Shown here: piece after piece, positions 6,801 to 13,385 of the stretch | Layout of the letters: each line of letters opens with the position of its first letter | Position numbering within the stretch: the first letter of the stretch is position 1 | IMG/VR virus record: IMGVR_UViG_3300029448_000111 | Span: 1,121-22,702 of that record | DNA from: a virus | Reading direction: 5' to 3' (one strand) | Length of the DNA stretch: 21,582 nucleotides | Program-made: the position numbers and the translations under genes | The notes under the pieces: model-generated | The model's database searches: none | What the model was told of the DNA's origin: nothing | The model's input: the letters and a program-made list of their open reading frames with translations, nothing else

Positions 6801-7593
6801 ATATAGAGGATTGCTATCAGGAACATTCCACGGTGGTGTTCCAAAAAAAGATAGAACAGGGACTGGCACAAGAACTGTGTATGGTAGAATAATCAGACAC
6901 GATATGGCAAGTGGCTTCCCATTATTAACAGCTAAAAAAATATATTTTAATCATGCAGTTACGGAATTACTATGGATCCTTCAAGGACGTACTGACCTTG
7001 CTTACTTGCACCAACACGGTGTTACTTATTGGGATGATAATTATAACAAATCAAACAGATCAGATGGAACTCTGGGGGCTGTTTATGGCCAACAGCTTAG
7101 GAACTTTAATGGTCAGGATCAGCTTAAATATGTACTCCAGCAGATTGAGCACGAGCCAAGCTCGAGGCGCATTATGGCTAGCTTATGGAATCCCAGCGAT
7201 ATGGACAATATGGCATTGCCTCCCTGTCATTATGGTTTTCAAATACATATAAACAATAATACTCTTGATCTTAGTTGGAATCAAAGATCAGTAGATTTAT
7301 TTTTAGGTTTGCCCTATGATATAGCTATGTATGGTTTATTATTATTAATGTTCGCAAAAGGTAACGGCTACAAGCCTGGTCAGCTTATTGGTTTTTTGGG
7401 AGACTGTCATATATATAATAATCATATTAGCCAGGTTGAAGAATACCTAAAAAGAAATGATACAAAATTACCTAATGTAAAATTAACAAAAGGGTTGCAG
7501 TATAATGAAAAAATTGTTGTACCTTTACATAAAGATATAAAATTAGAAAATTATAAATTTAATGAACCTATAAAAGCACCACTAGCAACATGA
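6781..7593 (+). CDS. thymidylate synthase-fold enzyme, probably dCMP hydroxymethylase/methylase (Asn-to-Asp at the base-specificity site)
   Basis: A full-length (270 aa) member of the ThyA superfamily, which transfers a one-carbon unit from methylene-tetrahydrofolate to C5 of a pyrimidine nucleotide. Seen: DRTGTGT at 24-30 (phosphate-binding Arg25), ELLWILQG at 62-69 (catalytic Glu62), ALPPCHY at 145-151 (nucleophile Cys149), QRSVDLFLGLP at 168-178, GDCHIYNNH at 207-215 (His210, Tyr212) and the C-terminal IKAPLAT. These align to E. coli ThyA at a constant +3 offset from the nucleophile on. That places Asp180 opposite ThyA Asn177, the residue that reads the uracil ring. In T4 dCMP hydroxymethylase this position is Asp, and Asn-to-Asp mutants of ThyA gain dCMP activity (established knowledge). 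I therefore prefer a dCMP-specific enzyme. Plain ThyA activity is the alternative. The downstream MazG-like gene overlaps it by 4 bases. Confidence 0.88.
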   Translation: MINVQDEYRGLLSGTFHGGVPKKDRTGTGTRTVYGRIIRHDMASGFPLLTAKKIYFNHAVTELLWILQGRTDLAYLHQHGVTYWDDNYNKSNRSDGTLGAVYGQQLRNFNGQDQLKYVLQQIEHEPSSRRIMASLWNPSDMDNMALPPCHYGFQIHINNNTLDLSWNQRSVDLFLGLPYDIAMYGLLLLMFAKGNGYKPGQLIGFLGDCHIYNNHISQVEEYLKRNDTKLPNVKLTKGLQYNEKIVVPLHKDIKLENYKFNEPIKAPLAT

Positions 7594-8369
7594 CATATTA
7601 TGTATATCATATACCCGGAGTAAAAGTTGGTTGTACAACTAATTTAGAAAGAAGGGTTACTAAACAACAGGGATATAATTCTGGAGAATACGAAGTACTT
7701 CTTGAAACTAAAGATATTACTGAAGCTTCTACAAAGGAACAGGTTTCTCAATTAAAGTTTGGTTATAAAAAAGATTTAAAATTATATAAAAATTTATTTA
7801 AAAAAAGAGCAATGAAAAAGCACAGCTCATCCCCTGCCACAACAACATTTAAAATATCAAAATCAGATTTAAACGCTGCATTTCTTGCTGATTTAGAAGT
7901 CAAAACTCAATATGGAAACTTTAAATTTGATTCAAGCGATAAAATTGATTGGGTTATTAGTAATGCAGTATCTAGCCAATTTGGGCCGTCAACTTGTTAT
8001 ATATATAATAAAGCGATGTTAGAAGCAGGCCCATTCCAAAAAAACTTTACTGCTAAAAAAAAGCTATATTCTCATCAAGACCAATTTGAATTAATTAGAG
8101 AGTGGGCTAAGGATAAAGGTATATATGAACAAGGAGATGTTAAAACACAATTAATTAAATTATATGAAGAATCAGGAGAATTATCCCAAGCTATACTTAA
8201 GAATGATAAAGACGGTATTATTGATGCTATTGGTGATAGTGTTGTTGTTCTTACTAATCTGGCCAAACTCGCCGGTGTTCGCATTGAGGACTGCATTAGC
8301 GCTGCTTATGATGAAATATCTAATAGAACTGGTAGAATGATTAACGGAACATTTGTAAAAGATGAGTAA
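7590..8369 (+). CDS. GIY-YIG-like / MazG-like nucleotide pyrophosphohydrolase fusion
   Basis: A 259-residue multidomain protein. Residues 1-55 resemble the GIY-YIG/T5orf172 fold (YYVYHIPGVKVGCTTNLERR), with Tyr3/Tyr4, Gly14, Arg21/22 and a possible catalytic Glu50. Residues about 75-155 form a middle domain I cannot name (for example STCYIYNKAMLEAG). Residues 160-259 look like an all-alpha MazG NTP pyrophosphohydrolase: EESGE at 193-197 and DAIGD at 212-216 give the EExxE...DxxxD metal-binding pattern, followed by SAAYDEISNRTGRM. MazG-type enzymes hydrolyse (d)NTPs to (d)NMPs. It overlaps the ThyA-like gene by 4 bases (ATGA), so the two are probably made together. A role in supplying dCMP or dUMP to that enzyme is inference. 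The nuclease-like part may be a DNA- or nucleotide-binding remnant. Confidence 0.72.
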   Translation: MTYYVYHIPGVKVGCTTNLERRVTKQQGYNSGEYEVLLETKDITEASTKEQVSQLKFGYKKDLKLYKNLFKKRAMKKHSSSPATTTFKISKSDLNAAFLADLEVKTQYGNFKFDSSDKIDWVISNAVSSQFGPSTCYIYNKAMLEAGPFQKNFTAKKKLYSHQDQFELIREWAKDKGIYEQGDVKTQLIKLYEESGELSQAILKNDKDGIIDAIGDSVVVLTNLAKLAGVRIEDCISAAYDEISNRTGRMINGTFVKDE

Positions 8370-8667
8370 AGATAAAATAATACAACAGGTTGTAGAAAAA
8401 ATACAGAATAGATCCAAAGTTGGTTTTAAAAAATATGGCGTTACACTTTACGATGATAACCAGCCACTAGACACATGGCTTAACCATATACAAGAAGAAC
8501 TAATGGACGCCGTAAATTACATTGAAAAAACAAGAATGTCTTTGCGAGAAGAAATTGAAGAATGTTATATAAAAGATTTAAAAGTTACAGACCCTGAATT
8601 AATTTCAGCATATCCAGAAACAGATTATTGGACAACTAATCATACAAATGAAATACAAAAAAAATAG
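8362..8667 (+). CDS. small MazG-like helical protein, 101 aa
   Basis: The product has a phage-type motif R-S-K-V-G-F-K-K-Y-G (17-26), then TWLNHIQEELMDAVNYIEK (38-56), in which Glu45, Glu46 and Asp49 resemble the metal-binding helix of MazG-like all-alpha NTP pyrophosphatases. The second acidic helix of full MazG is not obvious, although the REEIEE stretch at 62-67 may stand in. It overlaps the GIY-YIG/MazG gene by 8 bases and the endonuclease gene by 20. I infer a nucleotide hydrolase or binding role from the motif and from the neighbouring ThyA-like and MazG genes. Specificity cannot be read. Confidence 0.55.
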   Translation: MSKDKIIQQVVEKIQNRSKVGFKKYGVTLYDDNQPLDTWLNHIQEELMDAVNYIEKTRMSLREEIEECYIKDLKVTDPELISAYPETDYWTTNHTNEIQKK

Positions 8668-9106
8668 AAAAAGAGGCCCAGTAACCTCTAAAAAAATATC
8701 ATATGATGGTATAAACTTCGCTTCAGGCCTTGAAAGATATACTTATATTGCTTTAAAAAAAGCAAAACTATTTGAATATTACGAAGGCGAAAACTTTGCT
8801 TTAATAGATCCATTTGATTTCCCAAATGAATCATATGAAAAACAAGCAAACGGCAAGGGCGAATATATTAACCGTGGTATTAAAAAAATATTAGGTATAA
8901 AGTATACACCTGATTTTACTGGAAAAGATTATATAATAGAATGTAAAGGGCGTGCTAACGAGTCATTCCCTTTGCGGTGGAAATTATTTAAATTATGGCT
9001 AACGAAAAACAATATTGGAAGGACGCTTTACAAGCCGCAAAACCAGAAAGAAGTAGATTTAACGATACAGATGATAAAAGAAAAAAGAAAAAGCAAGCGC
9101 AAATAA
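8648..9106 (+). CDS. T7 endonuclease I-like Holliday junction resolvase / PD-(D/E)XK endonuclease
   Basis: The 152-residue product keeps the layout of T7 gp3 endonuclease I: FASGLERY at 24-31 (Glu29, like the FRSGLE of T7), YTPDF at 86-90 (Asp89) and YIIECKG at 95-101 (Glu98, Lys100), forming a PD-(D/E)XK site. Basic tails at both ends (MKYKKNRKRG; KEKRKSKRK) suit DNA binding. T7 endonuclease I resolves branched DNA and degrades host DNA. Here it would complete the ERF/exonuclease/ligase recombination set. A DUF1064-type nuclease is the close alternative. It overlaps the MazG-like gene by 20 bases, and the next small gene starts on its stop (TAATG). Confidence 0.82.
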   Translation: MKYKKNRKRGPVTSKKISYDGINFASGLERYTYIALKKAKLFEYYEGENFALIDPFDFPNESYEKQANGKGEYINRGIKKILGIKYTPDFTGKDYIIECKGRANESFPLRWKLFKLWLTKNNIGRTLYKPQNQKEVDLTIQMIKEKRKSKRK

Positions 9107-9210
9107 TGTACAAAAGGCGCAAAATTGAAAAAGAAATTAAAAAACTATTAAAACATAATCCAATAAAATATAAAGAAATAGTGGAAGTGCATGGAAGATA
9201 CGGAATTTAA
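9106..9210 (+). CDS. small basic protein, 34 aa
   Basis: The ATG at 9106 forms a TAATG overlap with the endonuclease stop, the same junction used at 4407, 4736, 4807 and 11632, so I chose it over the in-frame ATG at 8995, which would overlap the endonuclease by 112 bases and give 71 aa. The product (MYKRRKIEKEIKKLLKHNPI, ending HGRYGI) is highly basic and helical. No family is recognised. The last 20 bases contain the next start. Confidence 0.5.
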   Translation: MYKRRKIEKEIKKLLKHNPIKYKEIVEVHGRYGI

Positions 9211-9289
9211 TTTAGAAGATCACTACGCAGAAAGAATTAGTTTTCATAAAAAAATGTTATTGTATTATTTAAATGAGCAAGCAACATGA
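9191..9289 (+). CDS. microprotein, 32 aa
   Basis: ATG 9191 to TGA 9287-9289. The product (MEDTEFNLEDHYAERISFHK, then KMLLYYLNEQAT) has an acidic start and a hydrophobic-basic helix, too short for a sure transmembrane call. It overlaps the preceding gene by 20 bases and the next by 4 (ATGA). No family is recognised. It fills what would otherwise be an uncoded gap in a continuous gene chain. Confidence 0.45.
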   Translation: MEDTEFNLEDHYAERISFHKKMLLYYLNEQAT

Positions 9290-9435
9290 CATCTTGGGAA
9301 CTTTCTTTAGGACTTTACCCTGGTTTCTTAATAGGGGCCAGGAGTTATGATAACAACACTACGTGGGAACACGTTATATACATACCGTTCGTTGAATTAT
9401 GCTTAACAATTTATAAAGATGGCGATGAGAACTAA
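9286..9435 (+). CDS. conserved-type small phage protein, 49 aa
   Basis: ATG 9286, coupled by ATGA to the previous frame, to TAA 9433-9435. The product MTSWELSLGLYPGFLIGARS continues with a Tyr/Asp segment, then HVIYIPFVELCLTIYKDGDE. The pattern S-W-E-L-S-L-G-L-Y-P-G-x-L-x-G-x-R and Y-I-P-F is one I associate with a small protein recurring in T4-like and other aquatic phages. Function is unknown. The beta-rich hydrophobic pattern suggests a folded soluble or peripheral membrane protein. Confidence 0.6.
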   Translation: MTSWELSLGLYPGFLIGARSYDNNTTWEHVIYIPFVELCLTIYKDGDEN

Positions 9436-9556
9436 TATAAATAATTTCACGCCTACTAAAAAAATAAAAAGGCCCGGAATACACGCTAAGACTAAAACGT
9501 CTAAACTAAAATCAAGTAAACATTATAAAAAATTATATAAAGGACAAGGAAAATGA
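9425..9556 (+). CDS. small very basic phage protein, 43 aa
   Basis: ATG 9425 to TGA 9554-9556. The product contains KIKRPGIHAKTKTSKLKSSK followed by HYKKLYKGQGK and is almost free of acidic residues, which suggests nucleic-acid or ribosome binding. I recall similar RPGxHAKTKTSKxKxSKxYKK proteins from other phages, but no function. It is preceded by an 11-base overlap and followed by an ATGA overlap. An AGGA-type Shine-Dalgarno (AAGGACAAGGAAA) in its last codons serves the next gene. Confidence 0.6.
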   Translation: MRTNINNFTPTKKIKRPGIHAKTKTSKLKSSKHYKKLYKGQGK

Positions 9557-9786
9557 AAGAATTATATCAAATGTTATTCACTTCTGCACAAGCAGATAGA
9601 TCTAAAGCACTTCTAACTTTAAACTTATTAGGCAATAGACCTGCTGGTATTGGAGATCACTCAACAACAGACTTCTACAAAAATGCGGAAGAGGCGCTAC
9701 AAATGCTAACAGACGCGGACGATAGAGTAGAAACTTTACAAAAATATTTTATGACAGAAGAAAACAAAAAAGATGAAGGAAAGTAG
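9553..9786 (+). CDS. hypothetical protein, 77 aa
   Basis: ATG 9553 is preceded by one of the few clear Shine-Dalgarno-like sequences in the window (AGGACAAGGAAA). The product MKELYQMLFTSAQADRSKAL is mainly alpha-helical with a conserved-looking central loop (LLGNRPAGIGDHSTTDFYKN) and an acidic second helical pair, ending in a charged tail. No family is recognised. It overlaps the next gene by 14 bases and lies directly before the RNR genes. Confidence 0.6.
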   Translation: MKELYQMLFTSAQADRSKALLTLNLLGNRPAGIGDHSTTDFYKNAEEALQMLTDADDRVETLQKYFMTEENKKDEGK

Positions 9787-9997
9787 ACTGCTGGAAATGC
9801 ACAACAAAATAGAAACACTTGGCAAAGCAGTTAATATGCTAGCAAGAGACTTAACTCATATAAAAGACTTATCAGTTGGAACTATGAGTTTGATAAAAAA
9901 GTTTAAAGGTTATAAAAAAGCATTAGAAGAATTAAAAACAGAACACGCAAAAAAACAAATTGAGAATGAGCCTATTCAAGGAAAGGATACCGTATAA
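9773..9997 (+). CDS. hypothetical helical protein, 74 aa
   Basis: The start at 9773 gives a 14-base overlap with the upstream stop. ATG 9797 is an alternative. The 74-residue product (MKESRLLEMHNKIETLGKAV) is all-helical and probably coiled coil (LEELKTEHAKKQIENE), without catalytic motifs. Its last 32 bases contain the nrdB start, so it may be translated together with NrdB. Function unknown. Confidence 0.5.
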   Translation: MKESRLLEMHNKIETLGKAVNMLARDLTHIKDLSVGTMSLIKKFKGYKKALEELKTEHAKKQIENEPIQGKDTV

Positions 9998-10934
9998 ACC
10001 ATTTGAATACCCTGAATATTATAATGATGGTTGGTTAAAACAAGCGCAAGCATTTTGGTTACATACCGAAATACCAATGCAAGGTGATGTTAAAGATTGG
10101 AATGAAAAACTTACCAAATCAGAAAAAAATTTAGTAGGTAATATATTATTGGGATTTGCACAAACAGAATGTGCAGTTTCAGATTATTGGACACAAAAAG
10201 TTGTAGGCTGGTTTCCAAAACACGAAATAAAGCAAATGGCTATGATGTTTGGTAGCCAAGAAACAATACACGCTGTAGCATATAGCTATTTAAACGAAAC
10301 ATTAGGCCTTGAAAACTTTGAAGCATTTTTACAAGATGAAGCAACTATGGAACGGTTTGACAACCTCGTCGCTTATGAAGGAACTGAGTTGGGTGGCATC
10401 GCAAAATCCCTGGCTATTTTTTCTGCTTTTGCTGAAGGAGTTAGCCTTTATTCTGCTTTTGCTGTATTATATTCTTTTCAATTAAGAAATTTATTAAAAG
10501 GAATCGGTCAGCAAATGAAATGGTCTGTTAGAGATGAATCTTTGCATTCTAAAATGGGATGTCAGCTATTCAAGCACATGTGTGCTGAAGTACCTGAACT
10601 ACGAAATAAATGTTATAAAGATGTTATTGAAGCAGCAGAAGCAATGCTTAGTGCAGAAGAAAAATATATTGACAGGATGTTCGAACAAGGGGATATTGAA
10701 AACCTTAAAGCTTACGACCTCAAACAATTTATTAGAAAAAGACTTAATGAAAAAATCGTTGAACTTGGTTACAGCAACAGGGGGAAACACTTTAAATATA
10801 ATGAAGTCGCATCAGCAAACCTCGACTGGTTTTACCATCTTACCGGTGGTCATACTCATACTGACTTTTTTGCTGTTAGGCCGACTGATTATTCAAAAGC
10901 TAATGAAGGTGAAGACTTTCAAGATATTTGGTAA
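9966..10934 (+). CDS. nrdB: class I ribonucleotide reductase small subunit (R2)
   Basis: R2 holds the metal cofactor and radical that start reduction of ribonucleotides to deoxyribonucleotides in NrdA. I start at ATG 9966 (MSLFKERIPYKPFE, 322 aa). A TTG six bases upstream is less likely. Ligand positions: Glu68 (AQTEC), Glu99 and His102 (SQETIHAVAY), Glu157 (FAEGVSLY), Glu191 and His194 (RDESLHSK). Tyr106 sits where the E. coli radical Tyr122 is. The first ligand is Glu, not the Asp84 of E. coli, with the same 31-residue spacing to the second. The C terminus EGEDFQDIW is the tail that would dock on NrdA. Two small genes separate it from nrdA. It supplies dNTPs for phage replication. Confidence 0.94.
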   Translation: MSLFKERIPYKPFEYPEYYNDGWLKQAQAFWLHTEIPMQGDVKDWNEKLTKSEKNLVGNILLGFAQTECAVSDYWTQKVVGWFPKHEIKQMAMMFGSQETIHAVAYSYLNETLGLENFEAFLQDEATMERFDNLVAYEGTELGGIAKSLAIFSAFAEGVSLYSAFAVLYSFQLRNLLKGIGQQMKWSVRDESLHSKMGCQLFKHMCAEVPELRNKCYKDVIEAAEAMLSAEEKYIDRMFEQGDIENLKAYDLKQFIRKRLNEKIVELGYSNRGKHFKYNEVASANLDWFYHLTGGHTHTDFFAVRPTDYSKANEGEDFQDIW

Positions 10935-10949
10935 ATTAAATAAAACAAA

Positions 10950-11291
10950 ATGAAATATTTATTTGGAACATTATTATTATTATTTTTTATATTAATAGGA
11001 ACTTATGCTTTTGCGCAGCCCCCTGAAATATATGGCTTGTGGAGTAATCAAGAAGGCGAATTTGTAGAAATAGATTATAACGACACTTTTAATAGGTTTG
11101 TTGTTATACCGGCTACTAAGAAAAAAAGGTCTTTAGCCACAGGTAACATAGAGTATGCAGACAAAGAGCTAAGAATATTTAGATCAGATACAACAGATAT
11201 ATATAATTTATGTTATTATATAGGCAATGAAACAATGGTTATATGCAGACCCCGATCAACGAAAGCTTGGCTATGGCAAAAGGTACGCTAA
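10950..11291 (+). CDS. small exported protein with signal peptide, 113 aa
   Basis: The product begins with a signal peptide: Lys2, a Leu/Ile/Phe core (LFGTLLLLFFILIGTYAFA) and a likely cleavage AFA|Q after residue 22. The mature part (about 91 aa) is predicted beta-rich (GEFVEIDYND, FNRFVVIPAT, KELRIFRSD, YNLCYYIGNETMVICR), with two cysteines (88 and 99) and a Trp-rich end. It resembles a small beta-barrel or lipocalin-like fold, but that is only a guess. An A/T leader of 15 bases without a Shine-Dalgarno precedes it. It lies between nrdB and nrdA yet is not an RNR part, so it may act at the envelope, for example in superinfection exclusion. Confidence 0.65.
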   Translation: MKYLFGTLLLLFFILIGTYAFAQPPEIYGLWSNQEGEFVEIDYNDTFNRFVVIPATKKKRSLATGNIEYADKELRIFRSDTTDIYNLCYYIGNETMVICRPRSTKAWLWQKVR

Positions 11292-11632
11292 AAATATGCA
11301 ATAAATGCCATAAAGAAAAAAGTAATATAAAGTTTAGACCAGATAAAAAAACCTGTATAAAATGTGAGTACCGCTTTAAACAAAGATGGTTAAGATCTTT
11401 AGTAAAAGAAAGAAAATTAATTCCTTACGAAAGATTAGCCAATAGATTAGGTTATATGGGTACAGGTTTTTTTGTTACAGCACCTCACATGCTACCAGAC
11501 ACTTCTGGTGTAGTTGTTTATTTTTTAGCCGGCTTATTTTCTTTACCCCAGGTTTGGGTCGCAAAACAATGGAATCTTGTTATAGTTAATTTAAACGTCA
11601 TAGCTGCGTACAGCTTATTATTTTTTAGATAA
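11273..11632 (+). CDS. zinc-ribbon plus transmembrane protein, 119 aa
   Basis: I start at ATG 11273 (MAKGTLKICNKC); an in-frame ATG at 11243 would add ten residues. Residues 9-31 form a Cys4 zinc ribbon (CNKC ... CIKC, Cys9/12/28/31). A basic stretch follows (RFKQRWLRSLVKERK), then two or three hydrophobic helices (about 60-74, 79-98 and 100-118), with GLFSLPQVWVAKQWNLVIVN between the last two. The PQ inside the helical turn recalls PQ-loop or PnuC-like small transporters, but the match is weak. The Zn finger would face the cytoplasm. It overlaps the exported-protein gene by 19 bases and joins nrdA by TAATG, so it is co-translated with the reductase. Confidence 0.65.
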   Translation: MAKGTLKICNKCHKEKSNIKFRPDKKTCIKCEYRFKQRWLRSLVKERKLIPYERLANRLGYMGTGFFVTAPHMLPDTSGVVVYFLAGLFSLPQVWVAKQWNLVIVNLNVIAAYSLLFFR

Positions 11633-13374
11633 TGTGGAATAACGATTGGAAAAAAGGAGAAGATTACCCTACTTGGGGAGACACTGATGTTTACAAAAAA
11701 ACAATATCAGGAGGTTACCTACTATTAGGAGAGACGCCAAAAGAAGCTTATTGGAGAGTTGCTAAAGCTGTAGCTAGACGTTTATACAAGCCAGAACTAG
11801 CTGAAAAGTTTTTTCAATACATATGGGATGGCTGGCTGTGTTTAGCTTCACCTGTGCTATCTAATACAGGCACAGATCGAGGTTTACCTATAAGTTGTTT
11901 TGGTATTGATGTAGGTGACAGCATTTCCGAAATAGGTACTAAGAATTTAGAGATGATGCTACTTGCTAAACACGGCGGCGGAGTTGGTATTGGAATTAAT
12001 ATGATAAGGCCCGCTGGAGCTAAAATAACAGGTAATGGAACAAGTGATGGAGTGGTGCCATTTTGTAAGGTTTATGATTCAACTATACTTGCCACTAATC
12101 AAGGGTCTGTCCGAAGAGGAGCGGCGAGCGTTAATATTAACATTGACCATCCCGACTTCGACGAATGGCTTGAAATTAGAGAACCCAAAGGAGACGTTAA
12201 CAGACAGTCACTTAACTTGCACCAGTGCGCTGTGGTCGGCGATAAGTTCATGCGAAACCTTGAAGCAGGAGATGCTGAGGCTAGACAAAAATGGGCAAAG
12301 CTATTACAAAAACGTAAAGCAACTGGAGAGCCTTATATATTGTTTAAAGGAAATACAAACAAGAATAATCCAGAAGCATACAAGAAAAATAGTTTAAAGG
12401 TACACATGACTAACATATGTAGTGAAATAGTGCTACATACAGATGAATCACATAGTTTTGTGTGCTGTTTATCATCAGTTAATTTAGATAGATACGACGA
12501 GTGGAAGAACACAAATTTAATTTACGACGCAACTTGGTTTCTAGACGGTGTGCTAGAAGAATTTATTCAGCGTGCCAAGAATATGAAGGGATTCGAGAAC
12601 TCTGTACGCAGTGCGGAGAAGGGCCGAGCGGTTGGGTTAGGTGTGCTTGGATGGCACAGCCTACTGCAAAAAAACGGAATATCTTTCGAAAGTTTATTAG
12701 CACAATTCAAAACGCGAGAAATCTTTTCAAAAATAAAAATTGAAACAGAGAGAGCATCGCGTAGCTTAGCAGAAACTTATGGCGAACCGCTGTGGTGTGC
12801 GGGAACTGGAATGAGGAATACTCACCTTAGAGCCGTCGCGCCTACAGTTTCAAATAGCAAATTAGCTGGGAATGTTTCTCCGGGTATTGAACCTTGGGCA
12901 GCGAATGTTTTTACAGAGCAATCAGCTAAGGGTACTTTTATTAGAAGAAACAAAGAATTAGAAAAAGCATTAAGAAAAGTTGGTATCAATAATAAAGAAA
13001 CTTGGGATAAAATTCTTAAGGATGGTGGATCCATTCAAGGGATTAAAGAACTTAGCGGATGGTATTACGATCACGGAGGAAGACTTAATCAAGAAGAGGG
13101 GGAACCAGTAAAGAATGTATTTAAAACATTTAAAGAAATAAATCAATTAGAGCTTGTTCGCCAAGCAGGCATAAGGCAAGATTATATTGATCAATCTGTT
13201 TCTTTAAATTTAGCATTTCCTTCAGAAGCTCCACCTAGATGGTTAAATCAGGTACACATGGAAGCATGGAAGCGTGGTATTAAAACACTATATTATACGC
13301 GTACAGAATCAGTATTAAGAGGAGATATAGCCGCAGCAGCTATGGATCCTGATTGTTTAAGCTGCGACGGTTAA
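11632..13374 (+). CDS. nrdA: class I ribonucleotide reductase large subunit (R1)
   Basis: R1 carries the active site and reduces ribonucleotides. The 580-residue product has ASPVLSNTG at 72-80, the redox Cys89 (LPISCFG), NICSEI at 261-266 (radical Cys263, Asn261, Glu265), Cys278/279 (SFVCCLSSVNL) as the second redox partner, GRAVGLGVLGWH at 331-342, the radical-pathway pair Tyr554-Tyr555 (TLYYTRTES), and a C-terminal CLSC (575-578) that re-reduces the site through thioredoxin or glutaredoxin. At 580 aa it is much shorter than E. coli NrdA (about 760) and lacks the N-terminal ATP-cone, as in many phage R1s, so dATP inhibition at that site is probably absent. It starts by TAATG on the zinc-ribbon gene. 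Confidence 0.95.
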   Translation: MWNNDWKKGEDYPTWGDTDVYKKTISGGYLLLGETPKEAYWRVAKAVARRLYKPELAEKFFQYIWDGWLCLASPVLSNTGTDRGLPISCFGIDVGDSISEIGTKNLEMMLLAKHGGGVGIGINMIRPAGAKITGNGTSDGVVPFCKVYDSTILATNQGSVRRGAASVNINIDHPDFDEWLEIREPKGDVNRQSLNLHQCAVVGDKFMRNLEAGDAEARQKWAKLLQKRKATGEPYILFKGNTNKNNPEAYKKNSLKVHMTNICSEIVLHTDESHSFVCCLSSVNLDRYDEWKNTNLIYDATWFLDGVLEEFIQRAKNMKGFENSVRSAEKGRAVGLGVLGWHSLLQKNGISFESLLAQFKTREIFSKIKIETERASRSLAETYGEPLWCAGTGMRNTHLRAVAPTVSNSKLAGNVSPGIEPWAANVFTEQSAKGTFIRRNKELEKALRKVGINNKETWDKILKDGGSIQGIKELSGWYYDHGGRLNQEEGEPVKNVFKTFKEINQLELVRQAGIRQDYIDQSVSLNLAFPSEAPPRWLNQVHMEAWKRGIKTLYYTRTESVLRGDIAAAAMDPDCLSCDG

Positions 13375-13385
13375 TTTAATTTATT

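Noticed and set aside
8995-9105. Longer version (71 aa) of the small basic gene starting at 8995
   Set aside because: It would overlap the endonuclease gene by more than 100 bases; the TAATG start at 9106 fits the pattern of other junctions better.
10534-10953. 139-codon frame overlapping the end of nrdB
   Set aside because: It is frame-shifted inside a clear nrdB with conserved residues throughout. The product has no motif and a hydrophobic/Lys mixture expected by chance.
12035-12743. Frames of 120 and 80 codons within nrdA
   Set aside because: Both lie in another frame of a well-supported RNR large subunit; no independent evidence.
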